Shown: in pieces, positions 1 to 9,096 of the stretch
How the letters are laid out: the number at the start of each line of letters is the position of its first letter
Numbering within the stretch: the stretch's first letter is position 1
Source: Flavobacterium silvisoli
Lineage (GTDB): Bacteria; Bacteroidota; Bacteroidia; Flavobacteriales; Flavobacteriaceae
NCBI RefSeq assembly: GCF_004329815.1
Contig: NZ_SJPE01000007.1
Span: 62,001 to 126,000 of the forward strand
Direction of reading: 5' to 3'
DNA: 64,000 nucleotides
Translations under genes and position numbers: made by a program
Notes under the pieces: model-generated
The model's database searches: none
The model's input: only the letters and a program-made list of their open reading frames with translations
Told to the model about the DNA's origin: nothing

Positions 1-198
1 AAACCGAAAAAAAGAGCAAGGAAAGTTGGCGCATTTGGCTGTAAATTATTTGATACGAATATAATCATTTTCAAATTGACTCATTTTCAAATTTTCAAAT
101 TAAAAAACTATCTTCGCTTTGAATAAAAAGACAAAAGATGAAAGACGAAAAGATGAAAGACTGTCTGCCGTCTGTCAATCCATCAGTTAGCTCAAACA
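1..198. other. Intergenic leader before recG
   Basis: No complete gene is visible. Two short open stretches ending at about 42 and 63 could be the C-terminal end of an upstream gene cut by the window edge, but neither is recognisable. The rest is AT-rich, with several copies of ATTTTCAAATT (about 66-100). A 14-bp direct repeat, AAAAGATGAAAGAC, occurs at 133-146 and 148-161. No convincing promoter was found for recG. Confidence 0.4.
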
Positions 199-2325
199 AT
201 GTCATACTCTCTCCTGCAGACTCCCATCGAATATCTTAAAGGCGTTGGTCCTCAGCGCGGTGAGTTGTTGCGCAAAGAAATAGGCATCCACCGCTATGAA
301 GACCTGCTCAATTTTTATCCCAATAGGTATATTGACCGAACTCGCTACTATAAAATCAATGAATTAAACAACAATCCGGCGGAAGTACAAATCATAGGCA
401 AAATCATCAACATCAAAACTGTTGAATTCGGTAAAGGCAAAAAACGACTGGCCGCTGTTTTTGTGGATGATACCGGGCAAATGGAACTCACCTGGTTCCA
501 GGGACACAAATGGATTCGCGACACCTTGAAACTCAATATTCCTTATGTGATTTTCGGAAAGGTAACGAACTTCAACGGGCAGTACAGCATGGCTCATCCC
601 GAAATGGAACTGCTCAGCGAACACGAAAAGAGTCTGCGCTCGGCCATGCAACCGGTCTATCCGTCAACAGAAACCCTGACCAACAGGGGTATTTCGAATA
701 GGGTGATTACCAAAATGATGCAACAGGTTTTTTTAGAAACTCAGGCACAGTTTGTTGAAACTCTGCCCTCATACCTGATGGATGAATTAAAGTTGATTCC
801 GAAAAATGCAGCGTTGTTTAACATACATTTTCCTAAAAGTGCCGATCTTTTGGCGAAAGCCCAATTTCGGTTAAAGTTTGAAGAATTGTTCTTTATTCAA
901 CTACAATTGATTACCAAAAATCTGGTCCGAAAACATAAAATCAAAGGACATCCTTTTACCGTGGTAGGGAATCACTTTAATGACTTTTACCAAAATCACT
1001 TGCCTTTTCCACTGACCAATGCCCAAAAAAAGGTACTCAAAGAAATCAGAAATGACCTGGGGTCGCATGCGCAAATGAACCGTTTACTACAGGGCGATGT
1101 GGGCTCGGGGAAAACCATCGTGGCCCTGATGGTCATGCTTATTGCTTTGGATAACGGTTTTCAGAGTTGTTTGATGGCTCCTACCGAAATTTTAGCCACC
1201 CAGCATTTCAACGGTTTAACCGAACTGGCCAGAGAATTAAACATCAACATCAAAATTCTCACCGGTTCAACCAAACCCAACGAACGCAAAATCATACACG
1301 AGGAACTCGAAAACGGAACACTTCATATTTTGATAGGAACCCATGCGCTGCTGGAAGACAAAGTACAGTTTCAAAATTTAGGGTTGGCCATTATCGATGA
1401 GCAGCATCGTTTTGGTGTAGAACAACGTTCCAAACTTTGGCAAAAAGGAGGCTCTGCCGGAGGAACACAAGTACCGCCGCACATATTGGTTATGACCGCC
1501 ACTCCTATTCCGCGTACATTAGCCATGAGTTTGTATGGCGATCTAGACATCTCAGTTATTGACGAATTACCGCCCGGCAGAAAACCCATACAAACCGTGC
1601 ATCGGTACGACAGTAACCGATTGAAAGTGTGGAAATTCATTAAAGATGAAATAGCCAAAGGCCGTCAAATTTACATTGTGTACCCTTTGATTCAGGAAAG
1701 CGAAACGATGGATTACAAAGATTTGATGGATGGCTATGAAAGTCTGTCAAGAGATTTTCCTTTACCGCAATACAGTATTTCAATAGTGCATGGTAAGATG
1801 AAACCCGCCGAAAAAGATGCCGAAATGAAACGCTTTGCCGAAGGTAAAACCAACATCATGGTAGCCACCACGGTAATTGAAGTGGGAGTAAATGTGCCTA
1901 ATGCGAGTGTGATGATCATAGAAAGTGCCGAACGCTTCGGCTTGTCGCAATTGCATCAGTTGCGAGGTCGCGTAGGTCGGGGTGCAGAACAGAGCTATTG
2001 TATTTTGATGACTTCGTTTAAATTATCCAACGACAGTAAAACCCGATTGGAAACTATGGTCAGAACCAATGACGGTTTTGAAATAGCCGAAGTGGATTTG
2101 AAACTGCGCGGCCCGGGAGATATTATGGGGAAACAACAAAGCGGTGTCCTTAATCTTCAGATTGCGGATTTAGTAAAAGACAAAGACATTTTGCTGTTGG
2201 CCCGACAAAAAGCTATGGAACTTTTGAAAAGAGATGCCTCTATGAGCCTGCCCGAACACCAAACCCTTCGAGCCGTATTTATAGAACTGACCAAAAAGAA
2301 AAATATTTGGAATTACATCAGTTGA
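199..2325 (+). CDS. recG: ATP-dependent DNA helicase RecG
   Basis: RecG is a cytoplasmic superfamily 2 helicase that remodels stalled replication forks and branch-migrates Holliday junctions. The 708-residue protein has the usual family length. An N-terminal wedge/OB domain fills about residues 1-260. Walker A is G299-D-V-G-S-G-K-T306, the DExH box is D400-E-Q-H403, and the second helicase lobe has the TTVIEVGVNVPNA and QLRGRVGRG motifs. A C-terminal RecG segment with LKLRGPGDIMGKQQSG follows. The ATG at 199 gives the normal MSYSLLQTPIEYLKGVG start. It is a single gene. The downstream efflux operon lies 132 bp away and has its own -7 box. Confidence 0.97.
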   Translation: MSYSLLQTPIEYLKGVGPQRGELLRKEIGIHRYEDLLNFYPNRYIDRTRYYKINELNNNPAEVQIIGKIINIKTVEFGKGKKRLAAVFVDDTGQMELTWFQGHKWIRDTLKLNIPYVIFGKVTNFNGQYSMAHPEMELLSEHEKSLRSAMQPVYPSTETLTNRGISNRVITKMMQQVFLETQAQFVETLPSYLMDELKLIPKNAALFNIHFPKSADLLAKAQFRLKFEELFFIQLQLITKNLVRKHKIKGHPFTVVGNHFNDFYQNHLPFPLTNAQKKVLKEIRNDLGSHAQMNRLLQGDVGSGKTIVALMVMLIALDNGFQSCLMAPTEILATQHFNGLTELARELNINIKILTGSTKPNERKIIHEELENGTLHILIGTHALLEDKVQFQNLGLAIIDEQHRFGVEQRSKLWQKGGSAGGTQVPPHILVMTATPIPRTLAMSLYGDLDISVIDELPPGRKPIQTVHRYDSNRLKVWKFIKDEIAKGRQIYIVYPLIQESETMDYKDLMDGYESLSRDFPLPQYSISIVHGKMKPAEKDAEMKRFAEGKTNIMVATTVIEVGVNVPNASVMIIESAERFGLSQLHQLRGRVGRGAEQSYCILMTSFKLSNDSKTRLETMVRTNDGFEIAEVDLKLRGPGDIMGKQQSGVLNLQIADLVKDKDILLLARQKAMELLKRDASMSLPEHQTLRAVFIELTKKKNIWNYIS

Positions 2326-2339
2326 TGCAACCAATGAAA

Positions 2340-2360
2340 TAGATACAAAATTTGTATCTA
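2340..2360. promoter_or_regulatory. Perfect palindrome upstream of RND operon
   Basis: Two 10-bp arms, TAGATACAAA and TTTGTATCTA, face each other across one central base. The site lies 15 bp after the recG stop and 50 bp before the -7 box of the efflux operon. It has the form of a dimeric repressor operator. It lacks a T-tract, so it is not a classical terminator. It could also be a dispersed intergenic palindrome. Confidence 0.45.
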
Positions 2361-2409
2361 CAACTGTTAAATAAAAATTAAGGATTACCCCATTTTAATC
2401 GCTAAAAAG

Positions 2410-2417
2410 TAGTTTTG
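2410..2417 (+). promoter_or_regulatory. Bacteroidota -7 box TAGTTTTG
   Basis: This is an exact match to TAnnTTTG, 41 bp before the ATG at 2458. No TTG is seen at the usual 17-23 bp upstream, so the promoter may depend on an activator or be weak. Confidence 0.45.
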
Positions 2418-2457
2418 CAAGATAAAAACTCCTTCATACTAAATCAACTCCATTCTG

Positions 2458-3516
2458 ATGAAAATAAAACACCTGCTAATTACCCTTATAATTATTGCTC
2501 TCGGAGCCATGATTGGTTACCGAATCACCAAAAACAAAGCCGAGAACGAAAAAGGAAATGATAAAAACGGTAAAAAACCCCCAATGTCGGTTAGCGCCGT
2601 AGTGGTAAAACCTCAGGATTTTTCGAATACCATTTCGCTTTCAGGTTCTATTGAGGCCAACGAACAAATTGAAATTCACAGCGAAGTTTCTGGTATCGTA
2701 GAACAAATCTATTTTTCCGAAGGCAGTCAGGTCAGCAAAGGACAGGTTTTACTTAAAGTAAATGACATCGAACTAAGAGCCCAATTGGCACAGGCCAAAA
2801 CCAAAGAAAGCCTCGCTTCAGAAAACGAACGAAGAGCCAAATTGCTTTTGCAAAAGGAAGCCATTAGTCAGGAAGAATACGACATTGCCAGTGCCGACTA
2901 CCGTTCGGCCAAAGCTCAAACCCAACTCATTCAGGCGCAAATAGGTAAAACTTCTATCAGAGCTCCTTTCTCCGGAAAAGTAGGTCTGCGCAACATTTCT
3001 CCGGGAACTTATGTCACACCCACTACCTTGATTGCCAATTTGGTCAATACCAATCCGCTCAAAATTACGTTTTCATTACCCGAAAAATACGCTTCTGAAA
3101 TTGTAAAAGGAGCTCAGGTAACTTTCACAGTTCCGAACATGACCGAAAAATTCAAAGCCAAAATCTATGCGTTGGAACCGGGCATTGAACTGGCCACCCG
3201 TACGCTTAAAATCAGAGCCCTGACGGAAAACCCGAACGGAAAACTCTTGCCGGGTACTTTTGCTACCATCGAACTTCCGTTGAAGGATATAAAAGATGCC
3301 ATTATCGTACCTACCGAAGCCATAGTACCTGTGCAGGACGGTAAGAAAGTATTCATTGCCAATAACGGCAAAGCCAAAGAAGTAAAAGTAGAAACACTTA
3401 CCCGAACCGATACAGACGTGATTATTACTTCCGGATTGAAAGCCGGTGATACGCTGCTCACCTCGGGAATGATGTCATTGAAAGACGATGCCGACATCAA
3501 AGTAAAACTAAAATAA
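2458..3516 (+). CDS. RND efflux periplasmic adaptor (membrane fusion) protein
   Basis: This is the periplasmic adaptor of a tripartite RND pump, linking inner-membrane transporter to outer-membrane channel. The 352-residue protein starts with an uncleaved membrane anchor or signal (about residues 4-21). A biotinyl-lipoyl-like half motif follows (SGSIEANEQIEIHSEVSG), then an alpha-hairpin around residues 100-155 (AQAKTKESLASENERRAKLL), the second lipoyl half (IRAPFSGKVGLRNISPGTYV), and beta-barrel and membrane-proximal domains. It is first in an operon with the transporter (40 bp downstream) and the channel. The substrate cannot be read from the sequence. AcrA/MexA-type names would be only family-level. 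Confidence 0.93.
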   Translation: MKIKHLLITLIIIALGAMIGYRITKNKAENEKGNDKNGKKPPMSVSAVVVKPQDFSNTISLSGSIEANEQIEIHSEVSGIVEQIYFSEGSQVSKGQVLLKVNDIELRAQLAQAKTKESLASENERRAKLLLQKEAISQEEYDIASADYRSAKAQTQLIQAQIGKTSIRAPFSGKVGLRNISPGTYVTPTTLIANLVNTNPLKITFSLPEKYASEIVKGAQVTFTVPNMTEKFKAKIYALEPGIELATRTLKIRALTENPNGKLLPGTFATIELPLKDIKDAIIVPTEAIVPVQDGKKVFIANNGKAKEVKVETLTRTDTDVIITSGLKAGDTLLTSGMMSLKDDADIKVKLK

Positions 3517-3555
3517 TTTTAGCATTTCATTCCTATTGAAGCTGAAATCTAAAAT

Positions 3556-6500
3556 ATGAAGAACATTATGAGTTTATCCACCTTAAGCATCAAACGACCG
3601 GTATTTACGATTGTTGTCAATCTGACCATCATTCTTTTCGGAATCATTGGTTACAGTTATCTGGGCGTACGCGAATTTCCTTCTATTGATCCGGCTCAGA
3701 TTTCGGTGCGTACCAATTATACCGGTGCCAATGCCGATATTATTGAATCGCAAATTACCGAACCGCTCGAAAAAGCCATCAACTCTATAGATGGTATCCG
3801 AAACATTACTTCATCAAGTAACCAAGGTTCGAGCATCATCACCATCGAATTCAAACTCGAAAAAAACCTGGAAGAAGCCGCCAATGATGTGAGAGATAAA
3901 GTATCGCAGGCCGTCAGAAGTTTGCCGCAGGACATCGATGCCCCACCGGTAGTTTCTAAAGCCGATGCCGACTCTGATCCTATCATTACCATGACAGTGC
4001 AGAGTGACACTAAAAATGCTTTAGATCTGAGCGATTATGCCGAAAACGTCATAGCCGAGCGCCTGCAAACCATACCCGGCGTTAGTAGTGTTCAAATTTG
4101 GGGACAAAAACGCTACTCGATGCGTATATGGATAGACCCTGTAAAACTGACTTCCTATGGCATCACCGTTTCCGATGTCAGAACAGCTCTTGAAAAACAA
4201 AATGTAGAATTACCTTCGGGAAAACTGACCGGTGCCAATACCGAACTCACGGTAAAAACCATGGGAAACCTTTCTAAGCCAGAAGAATTCAATAACATCA
4301 TCATCATTGCTAATGGGGATAAAATTGTAAGACTCAGCGATATCGGTCATGCTGTTCTGGATGCTGAAAACCTTGAGACACAACTAAAAGCCAACGGGCA
4401 ACCCATGGTAGGACTGGCCATTATTCCCCAACCGGGAACCAATTATCTGGACATAGCCGACCAGTTTTACAAGCAATTTGATGCCTTTAAAAAAGACCTA
4501 CCCAAAGACATTAAGCTCAATGTAGCTTTGGACAATACACTTTTCATCAAAAAATCGGTAGTAGAAGTAGCCGAAACCCTGCTCATTTCCATCATCCTGG
4601 TGATTTTGATCATCTATTTGTTTTTCAGAGACTGGGCCATTGCATTCCGTCCGCTTATTGATATACCGGTATCGTTGATTGCTACTTTTTTCATCATGTA
4701 CCTCTGTGGTTTTTCAGTAAATGTACTAACGCTGTTGGCCATCGTACTTGCGACCGGATTAGTGGTTGACGACGGAATTGTAGTAACCGAAAACATTTTC
4801 AAAAAGGTAGAAGAAGGCATGTCGCCTATAGAAGCTGCTATCAAAGGGTCAAACGAAATATTTTTTGCCGTTATTTCTATTTCCATCACACTGGCTGCGG
4901 TGTTTTTACCGATTATCTTTTTAGAAGGATTTGTGGGAAGACTGTTTAGGGAATTTGGAGTGGTCATTGGGGCGGCTGTTTTGGTTTCAGCCTTTGTATC
5001 GCTTACCCTGACCCCTATGTTGAATGCTTACCTGATGAAAGGAGGCGAACAAAAGAAAACCAAATTTTACACCTTTACCGAACCTTATTTTGAAAGTTTA
5101 AATAAAGGGTACGCCACTGCGTTAGAAAATTTTATGCAGCGCAAATGGCTGAGTTTCCCGATAGTCTTGTTTTGTATCGGGCTCATCGTGCTGTTTTTTA
5201 AAATCATTCCCAAAGAAACGGCTCCTTATGACGACAGAAGCCTAGTTATTGTTGGGGTCACTACTCCTGAAGGAGCAACTTATGACTACACCGACCGCTT
5301 TATGCAAGAATTGTCAAATTTGATAGATGATTCCATACCCGAGAAAAAAATAGCTTTAGTCATCACGGCTCCCGGTTTTGCCTCAGCATCGGTAAACAGC
5401 GGTAGGGTGCGATTGGCTCTCAAAAACCCTGAAGAACGCGAACGTTCACAGAAAGAAATAGCCGAAGCTTTCACCAAATGGACCAAAAAATATTCTCAGG
5501 CCAAAGTAACGGTTTCCGAGCAGCCTACCATAGCGGTAAACAAAAGAGGTGGTTTGCCCATACAATACATCATACAGGCTCCGAATTTTGAAAAGCTGCG
5601 TGAAAAAATACCTCAATTTTTAGAATTAGCGAATCAAAACGAAACCTTTTCCAATGTAGATGTAAACCTGAAGTTCAACAAGCCGGAGATTAATGTTACC
5701 ATCGATAGGGAAAAAGCAGAGAGTTTGGGTATTTCGGTTATGGATGTCGCACAAACGCTGCAACTTTCACTGAGCGGACAACGCTTTGGCTATTTCATGC
5801 GCAACGGCAAACAGTATCAGGTCATTGGGCAATTTGACGATAAAGACCGCGACGAGCCCTTAGATTTGACGTCGATGTTTGTTAAAAACAACAAAGGCGA
5901 ACTGATACAACTGGACAATGTGGTTAAGGTTGACGAACAAAGCAATCCGCCTCAATTGTACCACAACAATCGTTATATGTCAGCCACAGTTTCGGCAGGT
6001 TTGGCTCCGGGCAAAAGCATTAGTGATGGTATCGAGGCAATGGATGAAATCAAAGCCAAAGTACTCGACTCCAGTTTCACTACCGATTTGGGCGGAGAAT
6101 CCCGCGATTTTGTAGAGAGCAGCTCCAATACTATGTTTGCTTTTGGCTTGGCTCTGTTATTGATTTACTTGATTTTGTCGGCACAATTTGAAAGTTTTAT
6201 CGATCCGTTCATTATCATTTTAACGGTGCCTATGGCAGTAGCGGGTGCCTTATTTTCGCTTTGGCTGTTTGGACAGACTTGGAATATTTTCAGCCAAATC
6301 GGAACCGTCATGCTCATTGGGCTGGTAACCAAGAACGGAATCCTGATTGTGGAATTTGCCAACCAACTGCGCGAGCAAGGCCTTTCTAAATACGATGCTA
6401 TCATTCAGGCTTCAGAAGCCCGATTGCGCCCTATCTTGATGACCAGTTTAGCTATTGCTCTGGGTGCGTTGCCTATTGCGCTATCACTGGGGGCAGCCTC

Positions 6501-6690
6501 AACCAGCCGTATCGGAATGGGAGTGGTTATTGTGGGCGGAACGACATTCTCATTGGTACTGACGTTGTTTGTGATTCCGTCTTTTTATCTGATGTGGTCG
6601 AAAGCCAAAAAGCACCGACCTGAATTTGACAACCTTGCAGCTTTGGAAGCAGCACCAAAAACCGGAACTAACGAAGCTAAACACCATTGA
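3556..6690 (+). CDS. RND efflux transporter, AcrB/MexB-like (HAE1 type)
   Basis: Inner-membrane proton-driven RND pump, 1044 residues, the full family length. It has the first membrane helix after SIKRPVF, a large periplasmic porter domain, a central helix bundle, a second porter domain and a C-terminal helix bundle. The proton-relay aspartates of TM4 are visible as D405 and D406 in ATGLVVDDGIVVTEN, matching AcrB D407/D408. The lack of heavy-metal (CzcA-type) signatures favours hydrophobic compounds or drugs as substrates, but this is inference. The start at 3556 could be replaced by the ATG at 3568 (MSLSTLSIKRP), which matches many relatives. The stop is 2 bp before the channel gene. Confidence 0.96.
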   Translation: MKNIMSLSTLSIKRPVFTIVVNLTIILFGIIGYSYLGVREFPSIDPAQISVRTNYTGANADIIESQITEPLEKAINSIDGIRNITSSSNQGSSIITIEFKLEKNLEEAANDVRDKVSQAVRSLPQDIDAPPVVSKADADSDPIITMTVQSDTKNALDLSDYAENVIAERLQTIPGVSSVQIWGQKRYSMRIWIDPVKLTSYGITVSDVRTALEKQNVELPSGKLTGANTELTVKTMGNLSKPEEFNNIIIIANGDKIVRLSDIGHAVLDAENLETQLKANGQPMVGLAIIPQPGTNYLDIADQFYKQFDAFKKDLPKDIKLNVALDNTLFIKKSVVEVAETLLISIILVILIIYLFFRDWAIAFRPLIDIPVSLIATFFIMYLCGFSVNVLTLLAIVLATGLVVDDGIVVTENIFKKVEEGMSPIEAAIKGSNEIFFAVISISITLAAVFLPIIFLEGFVGRLFREFGVVIGAAVLVSAFVSLTLTPMLNAYLMKGGEQKKTKFYTFTEPYFESLNKGYATALENFMQRKWLSFPIVLFCIGLIVLFFKIIPKETAPYDDRSLVIVGVTTPEGATYDYTDRFMQELSNLIDDSIPEKKIALVITAPGFASASVNSGRVRLALKNPEERERSQKEIAEAFTKWTKKYSQAKVTVSEQPTIAVNKRGGLPIQYIIQAPNFEKLREKIPQFLELANQNETFSNVDVNLKFNKPEINVTIDREKAESLGISVMDVAQTLQLSLSGQRFGYFMRNGKQYQVIGQFDDKDRDEPLDLTSMFVKNNKGELIQLDNVVKVDEQSNPPQLYHNNRYMSATVSAGLAPGKSISDGIEAMDEIKAKVLDSSFTTDLGGESRDFVESSSNTMFAFGLALLLIYLILSAQFESFIDPFIIILTVPMAVAGALFSLWLFGQTWNIFSQIGTVMLIGLVTKNGILIVEFANQLREQGLSKYDAIIQASEARLRPILMTSLAIALGALPIALSLGAASTSRIGMGVVIVGGTTFSLVLTLFVIPSFYLMWSKAKKHRPEFDNLAALEAAPKTGTNEAKHH

Positions 6691-6692
6691 TT

Positions 6693-8000
6693 ATGAAATT
6701 GAAGACTTTATACAGCATTTTGGCACTGATGGTATGGATACCTAACCTGAAGGCTCAGGAAGTGTTGACTCTGGAAACAGCTGTAAAAACAGCGCTTGAA
6801 AACAACTTTGATATCCGCATTGCTTCGAATTCAGCCAAAATGGATGCTACCAATGCTACCGCGGGTAATGCCGGTATGCTACCCAAAGTGACCGCCAATA
6901 TCGCCGATAACAACAGTGTTCAAAACAGTTCTCAAACCCGTCAGGACGGTACCAAAAATGAGCTGAACAATGCTAAGAACAACAGCCTTACCTATGGGGT
7001 AAGTTTAGATTGGACGGTATTTGACGGCTTTAAAATGTTTGCCAAAAAAAGTCAGTTGGAAGCCTTACAAAAACTGGGGGATGCCCAACTCAAACTGACC
7101 ATTATTACCAAAATAAGCGACGTAAATGCCACCTATTTCGATTTGGTTCAACAGCAACAACAGTTGGCGGCTTTGGACAGCTCTATCGTTATTTCGAACC
7201 AACGCTTAACGATGGCTCAAAACCGCTTCAGTATTGGTAAAGCCTCTAAACTGGAAGTGCTGAATGCCCAAGTAGATTTGAATACCGACCTGACCATGCT
7301 TGCCCGACAAAAGGAAACACTGGCAAACACTAAAATTCTTTTGAACCAATTACTGGCCCGTGATGTCAAAACCAATTTTAAAGTATCGGAAACCATAGCG
7401 GTTGACACCAACTTATTGCTTCCGGCACTTAGCGATGCTGCCGCTAAACAAAATCCGCAATTGCAGGCACAACTCATCAACAAAAGGGTGGCTGAACTGC
7501 AATTGAAACAAGTAAAAGGCAACCGTTACCCGACGATAAAAGTAAATACAGGGTATAATTTTTCGGAAAGCCAATCGAGTTTAGGGTTTACCTCTTCCTC
7601 CTACTCGCGCGGATTGAATTACGGATTCAGTGCCAGCCTGAATATCTTTGACGGCTTTGCCCAAAAGCGCACCGAAAAAATTGCCCAACTGCAAATCGAA
7701 AATGCACAAATAGCAGTAGAACAACAAACCGCAACACTCAATGCCCAACTGGAAAGCAGTTACCAAACCTACCTGACCAACTTAGACCTGTTGCAACTGG
7801 AAGAACAAAACGAAGCTATCGCCAAACAAAATTTAGACATTACCTTAGCTAAATTCAAAATAGGTACCATTACACCTGTTGAATTCAGAACGGCACAGCT
7901 TAACTACATCAATGCCAAAGTACGCAACACCAATGCGCAGTATCAGGCCAAACTATCCGAGATTAGCCTGAAAGAACTGGCCGGCAGTATGAGTTTTTAA
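6693..8000 (+). CDS. TolC-like outer-membrane efflux channel
   Basis: Outer-membrane channel completing the RND pump. The 435-residue protein starts at the ATG at 6693, which directly precedes a clean signal peptide (MKLKTLYSILALMVWIPNLKA, cleavage before QEV). An in-frame TTG at 6687 is less likely. Two repeated outer-membrane efflux (OEP) domains are seen, with long alpha-helical stretches rich in Gln/Leu/Ala and the conserved elements LVQQQQQLAALDSS and RFSIGKASKLEVLNAQ (first half) and KFKIGTITPVEFRTAQ (second half). Only 2 bp separate it from the transporter stop, so the two are translationally coupled. Confidence 0.95.
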   Translation: MKLKTLYSILALMVWIPNLKAQEVLTLETAVKTALENNFDIRIASNSAKMDATNATAGNAGMLPKVTANIADNNSVQNSSQTRQDGTKNELNNAKNNSLTYGVSLDWTVFDGFKMFAKKSQLEALQKLGDAQLKLTIITKISDVNATYFDLVQQQQQLAALDSSIVISNQRLTMAQNRFSIGKASKLEVLNAQVDLNTDLTMLARQKETLANTKILLNQLLARDVKTNFKVSETIAVDTNLLLPALSDAAAKQNPQLQAQLINKRVAELQLKQVKGNRYPTIKVNTGYNFSESQSSLGFTSSSYSRGLNYGFSASLNIFDGFAQKRTEKIAQLQIENAQIAVEQQTATLNAQLESSYQTYLTNLDLLQLEEQNEAIAKQNLDITLAKFKIGTITPVEFRTAQLNYINAKVRNTNAQYQAKLSEISLKELAGSMSF

Positions 8001-8543
8001 TCCGGATTGCTTCATAATGCTTTGTGATTGAGACTGCGTATTGTTATGGATATACACCGTGTTCAGGTTTTATACACCGGCTGTATCTGTTAACGTTCCG
8101 CCGCTAGGTGTTTTGAATTCTGTTTTTGTACAAACACTTTCTGCGTTCCATTCTGTGGAGTTTGTTTTGCACTTTCCTGTATCATTTCAACCACAAAAAA
8201 AGTGAAATACGGTGGCAGAACTATCACCCAAGTTGCCAAAACTATCAGCCGAGTTAAGAAAACTATCAGCCAAGTTGCCAAAACTATCACCCAAGTTGCC
8301 AAAACTATCAGCCGAGTTACCAAAACTATCAGCCAAGTTAAGAAAACTATCAAATGTCATGCGAAAACTATCATTTTCAATTTCGGTTTATTCTTTTCTG
8401 CGCAAACTTGGGAAAGACTTGGCGGTAACTGTTTTCTTCTTCGAAAACTACTAAATTGATTTTTTGTTTATCTTTACTAACCTCTCCGGTATTTATCGGT
8501 TAAACAAAACTTTATACAAACAAAATAGTATTCGACAGTTATT
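8001..8543. other. Long intergenic region carrying a repeat array
   Basis: No convincing gene lies in this 543-bp gap. Its middle third is the 21-bp repeat array at 8217-8384, described separately. Several 60-87 codon open frames cross the array on both strands only because the period of 21 is a multiple of three. The flanks (8001-8216, 8385-8543) show no recognisable RNA, promoter or terminator. Confidence 0.6.
8217..8384. repeat. Array of eight 21-bp repeats
   Basis: Six well-kept units start at 8217, 8238, 8259, 8280, 8301 and 8322. The consensus is AAAACTATCA followed by SCCRAGTT and three variable bases. Two degenerate units at 8343 and 8364 keep only the 10-bp core AAAACTATCA, still at exactly 21-bp spacing. 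The variable positions alternate between a few states (GCC/AAG/ACC endings, CAAG/CGAG), suggesting duplication of mixed units followed by drift. Because 21 bp is two helical turns, all cores face the same side of the DNA. The function is unknown. Confidence 0.9.
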
Positions 8544-9020
8544 ATGGCACAAAATAAAACACTTGCAAGCCGACTACGGGAAGTACTGCTGGACGGACAT
8601 TGGATTGCCAACACCAATTATAAAGAACAACTTCTGAAAACGAGTTGGCAACAAGCAACTCAAAAAGTTGGTAATCTAAATACCATAGCTGCTTTGACCT
8701 ATCATATAAACTATTATCTGGCGGGACTATTGAATGCTTTTGAATCCGGGAAATTAGAAATCAGCGACAAATTCAGCTTTAATCTTCCTCCCATTCATTC
8801 GGAAGCGGAATGGAACCAATTGTTAACCGACTTCCTGAACAACTCTGAAAAGTTTGCTGACACTGTTGAACAAATGCAAGATGATATTTTTGACCAACCC
8901 TTTATCGATGAAAAATACGGCACTTTTTTGAGAAATATTGAAGGGGTAATTGAACACAGTTATTACCATTTGGGTCAAGTGTCTTTAATTCGAAAAATGA
9001 TAATGGAGTGTAACAACTAA
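8544..9020 (+). CDS. DinB-like / DUF1572-type four-helix protein
   Basis: A 158-residue protein of the DinB/YfiT-like four-helix bundle superfamily. Visible features are the helix-1 motif LREVLLDGHWIANTN, a histidine in LTYHINYYLAGLLNAFE, and the terminal histidine pair in EHSYYHLGQVSLIRKMI, which in this superfamily bind a divalent metal. Members are cytoplasmic and often damage- or stress-linked thiol-dependent enzymes, but the substrate here cannot be named. It has no close operon partner: a 76-bp gap separates it from the next gene on the same strand. Confidence 0.8.
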   Translation: MAQNKTLASRLREVLLDGHWIANTNYKEQLLKTSWQQATQKVGNLNTIAALTYHINYYLAGLLNAFESGKLEISDKFSFNLPPIHSEAEWNQLLTDFLNNSEKFADTVEQMQDDIFDQPFIDEKYGTFLRNIEGVIEHSYYHLGQVSLIRKMIMECNN

Positions 9021-9096
9021 CTTGCTGTAAACAATACAAAACATCGGAACAAACTGTCAAGTCCCTAAAAAAAATGTAATTCTCCGAACAGCACTT

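Noticed and set aside
1-63. End of an upstream gene
   Set aside because: Two frames give plausible but unrecognisable tails; neither can be assigned.
8217-8384. CRISPR array
   Set aside because: Units are contiguous with no unique spacers, 21 bp long, and no cas genes are in the window.
8090-8459. Overlapping open frames of 80-87 codons on both strands across the 21-bp array
   Set aside because: They exist because the period is a multiple of three; the minus-strand product is an improbable hydrophobic repeat and no start signals support any of them.
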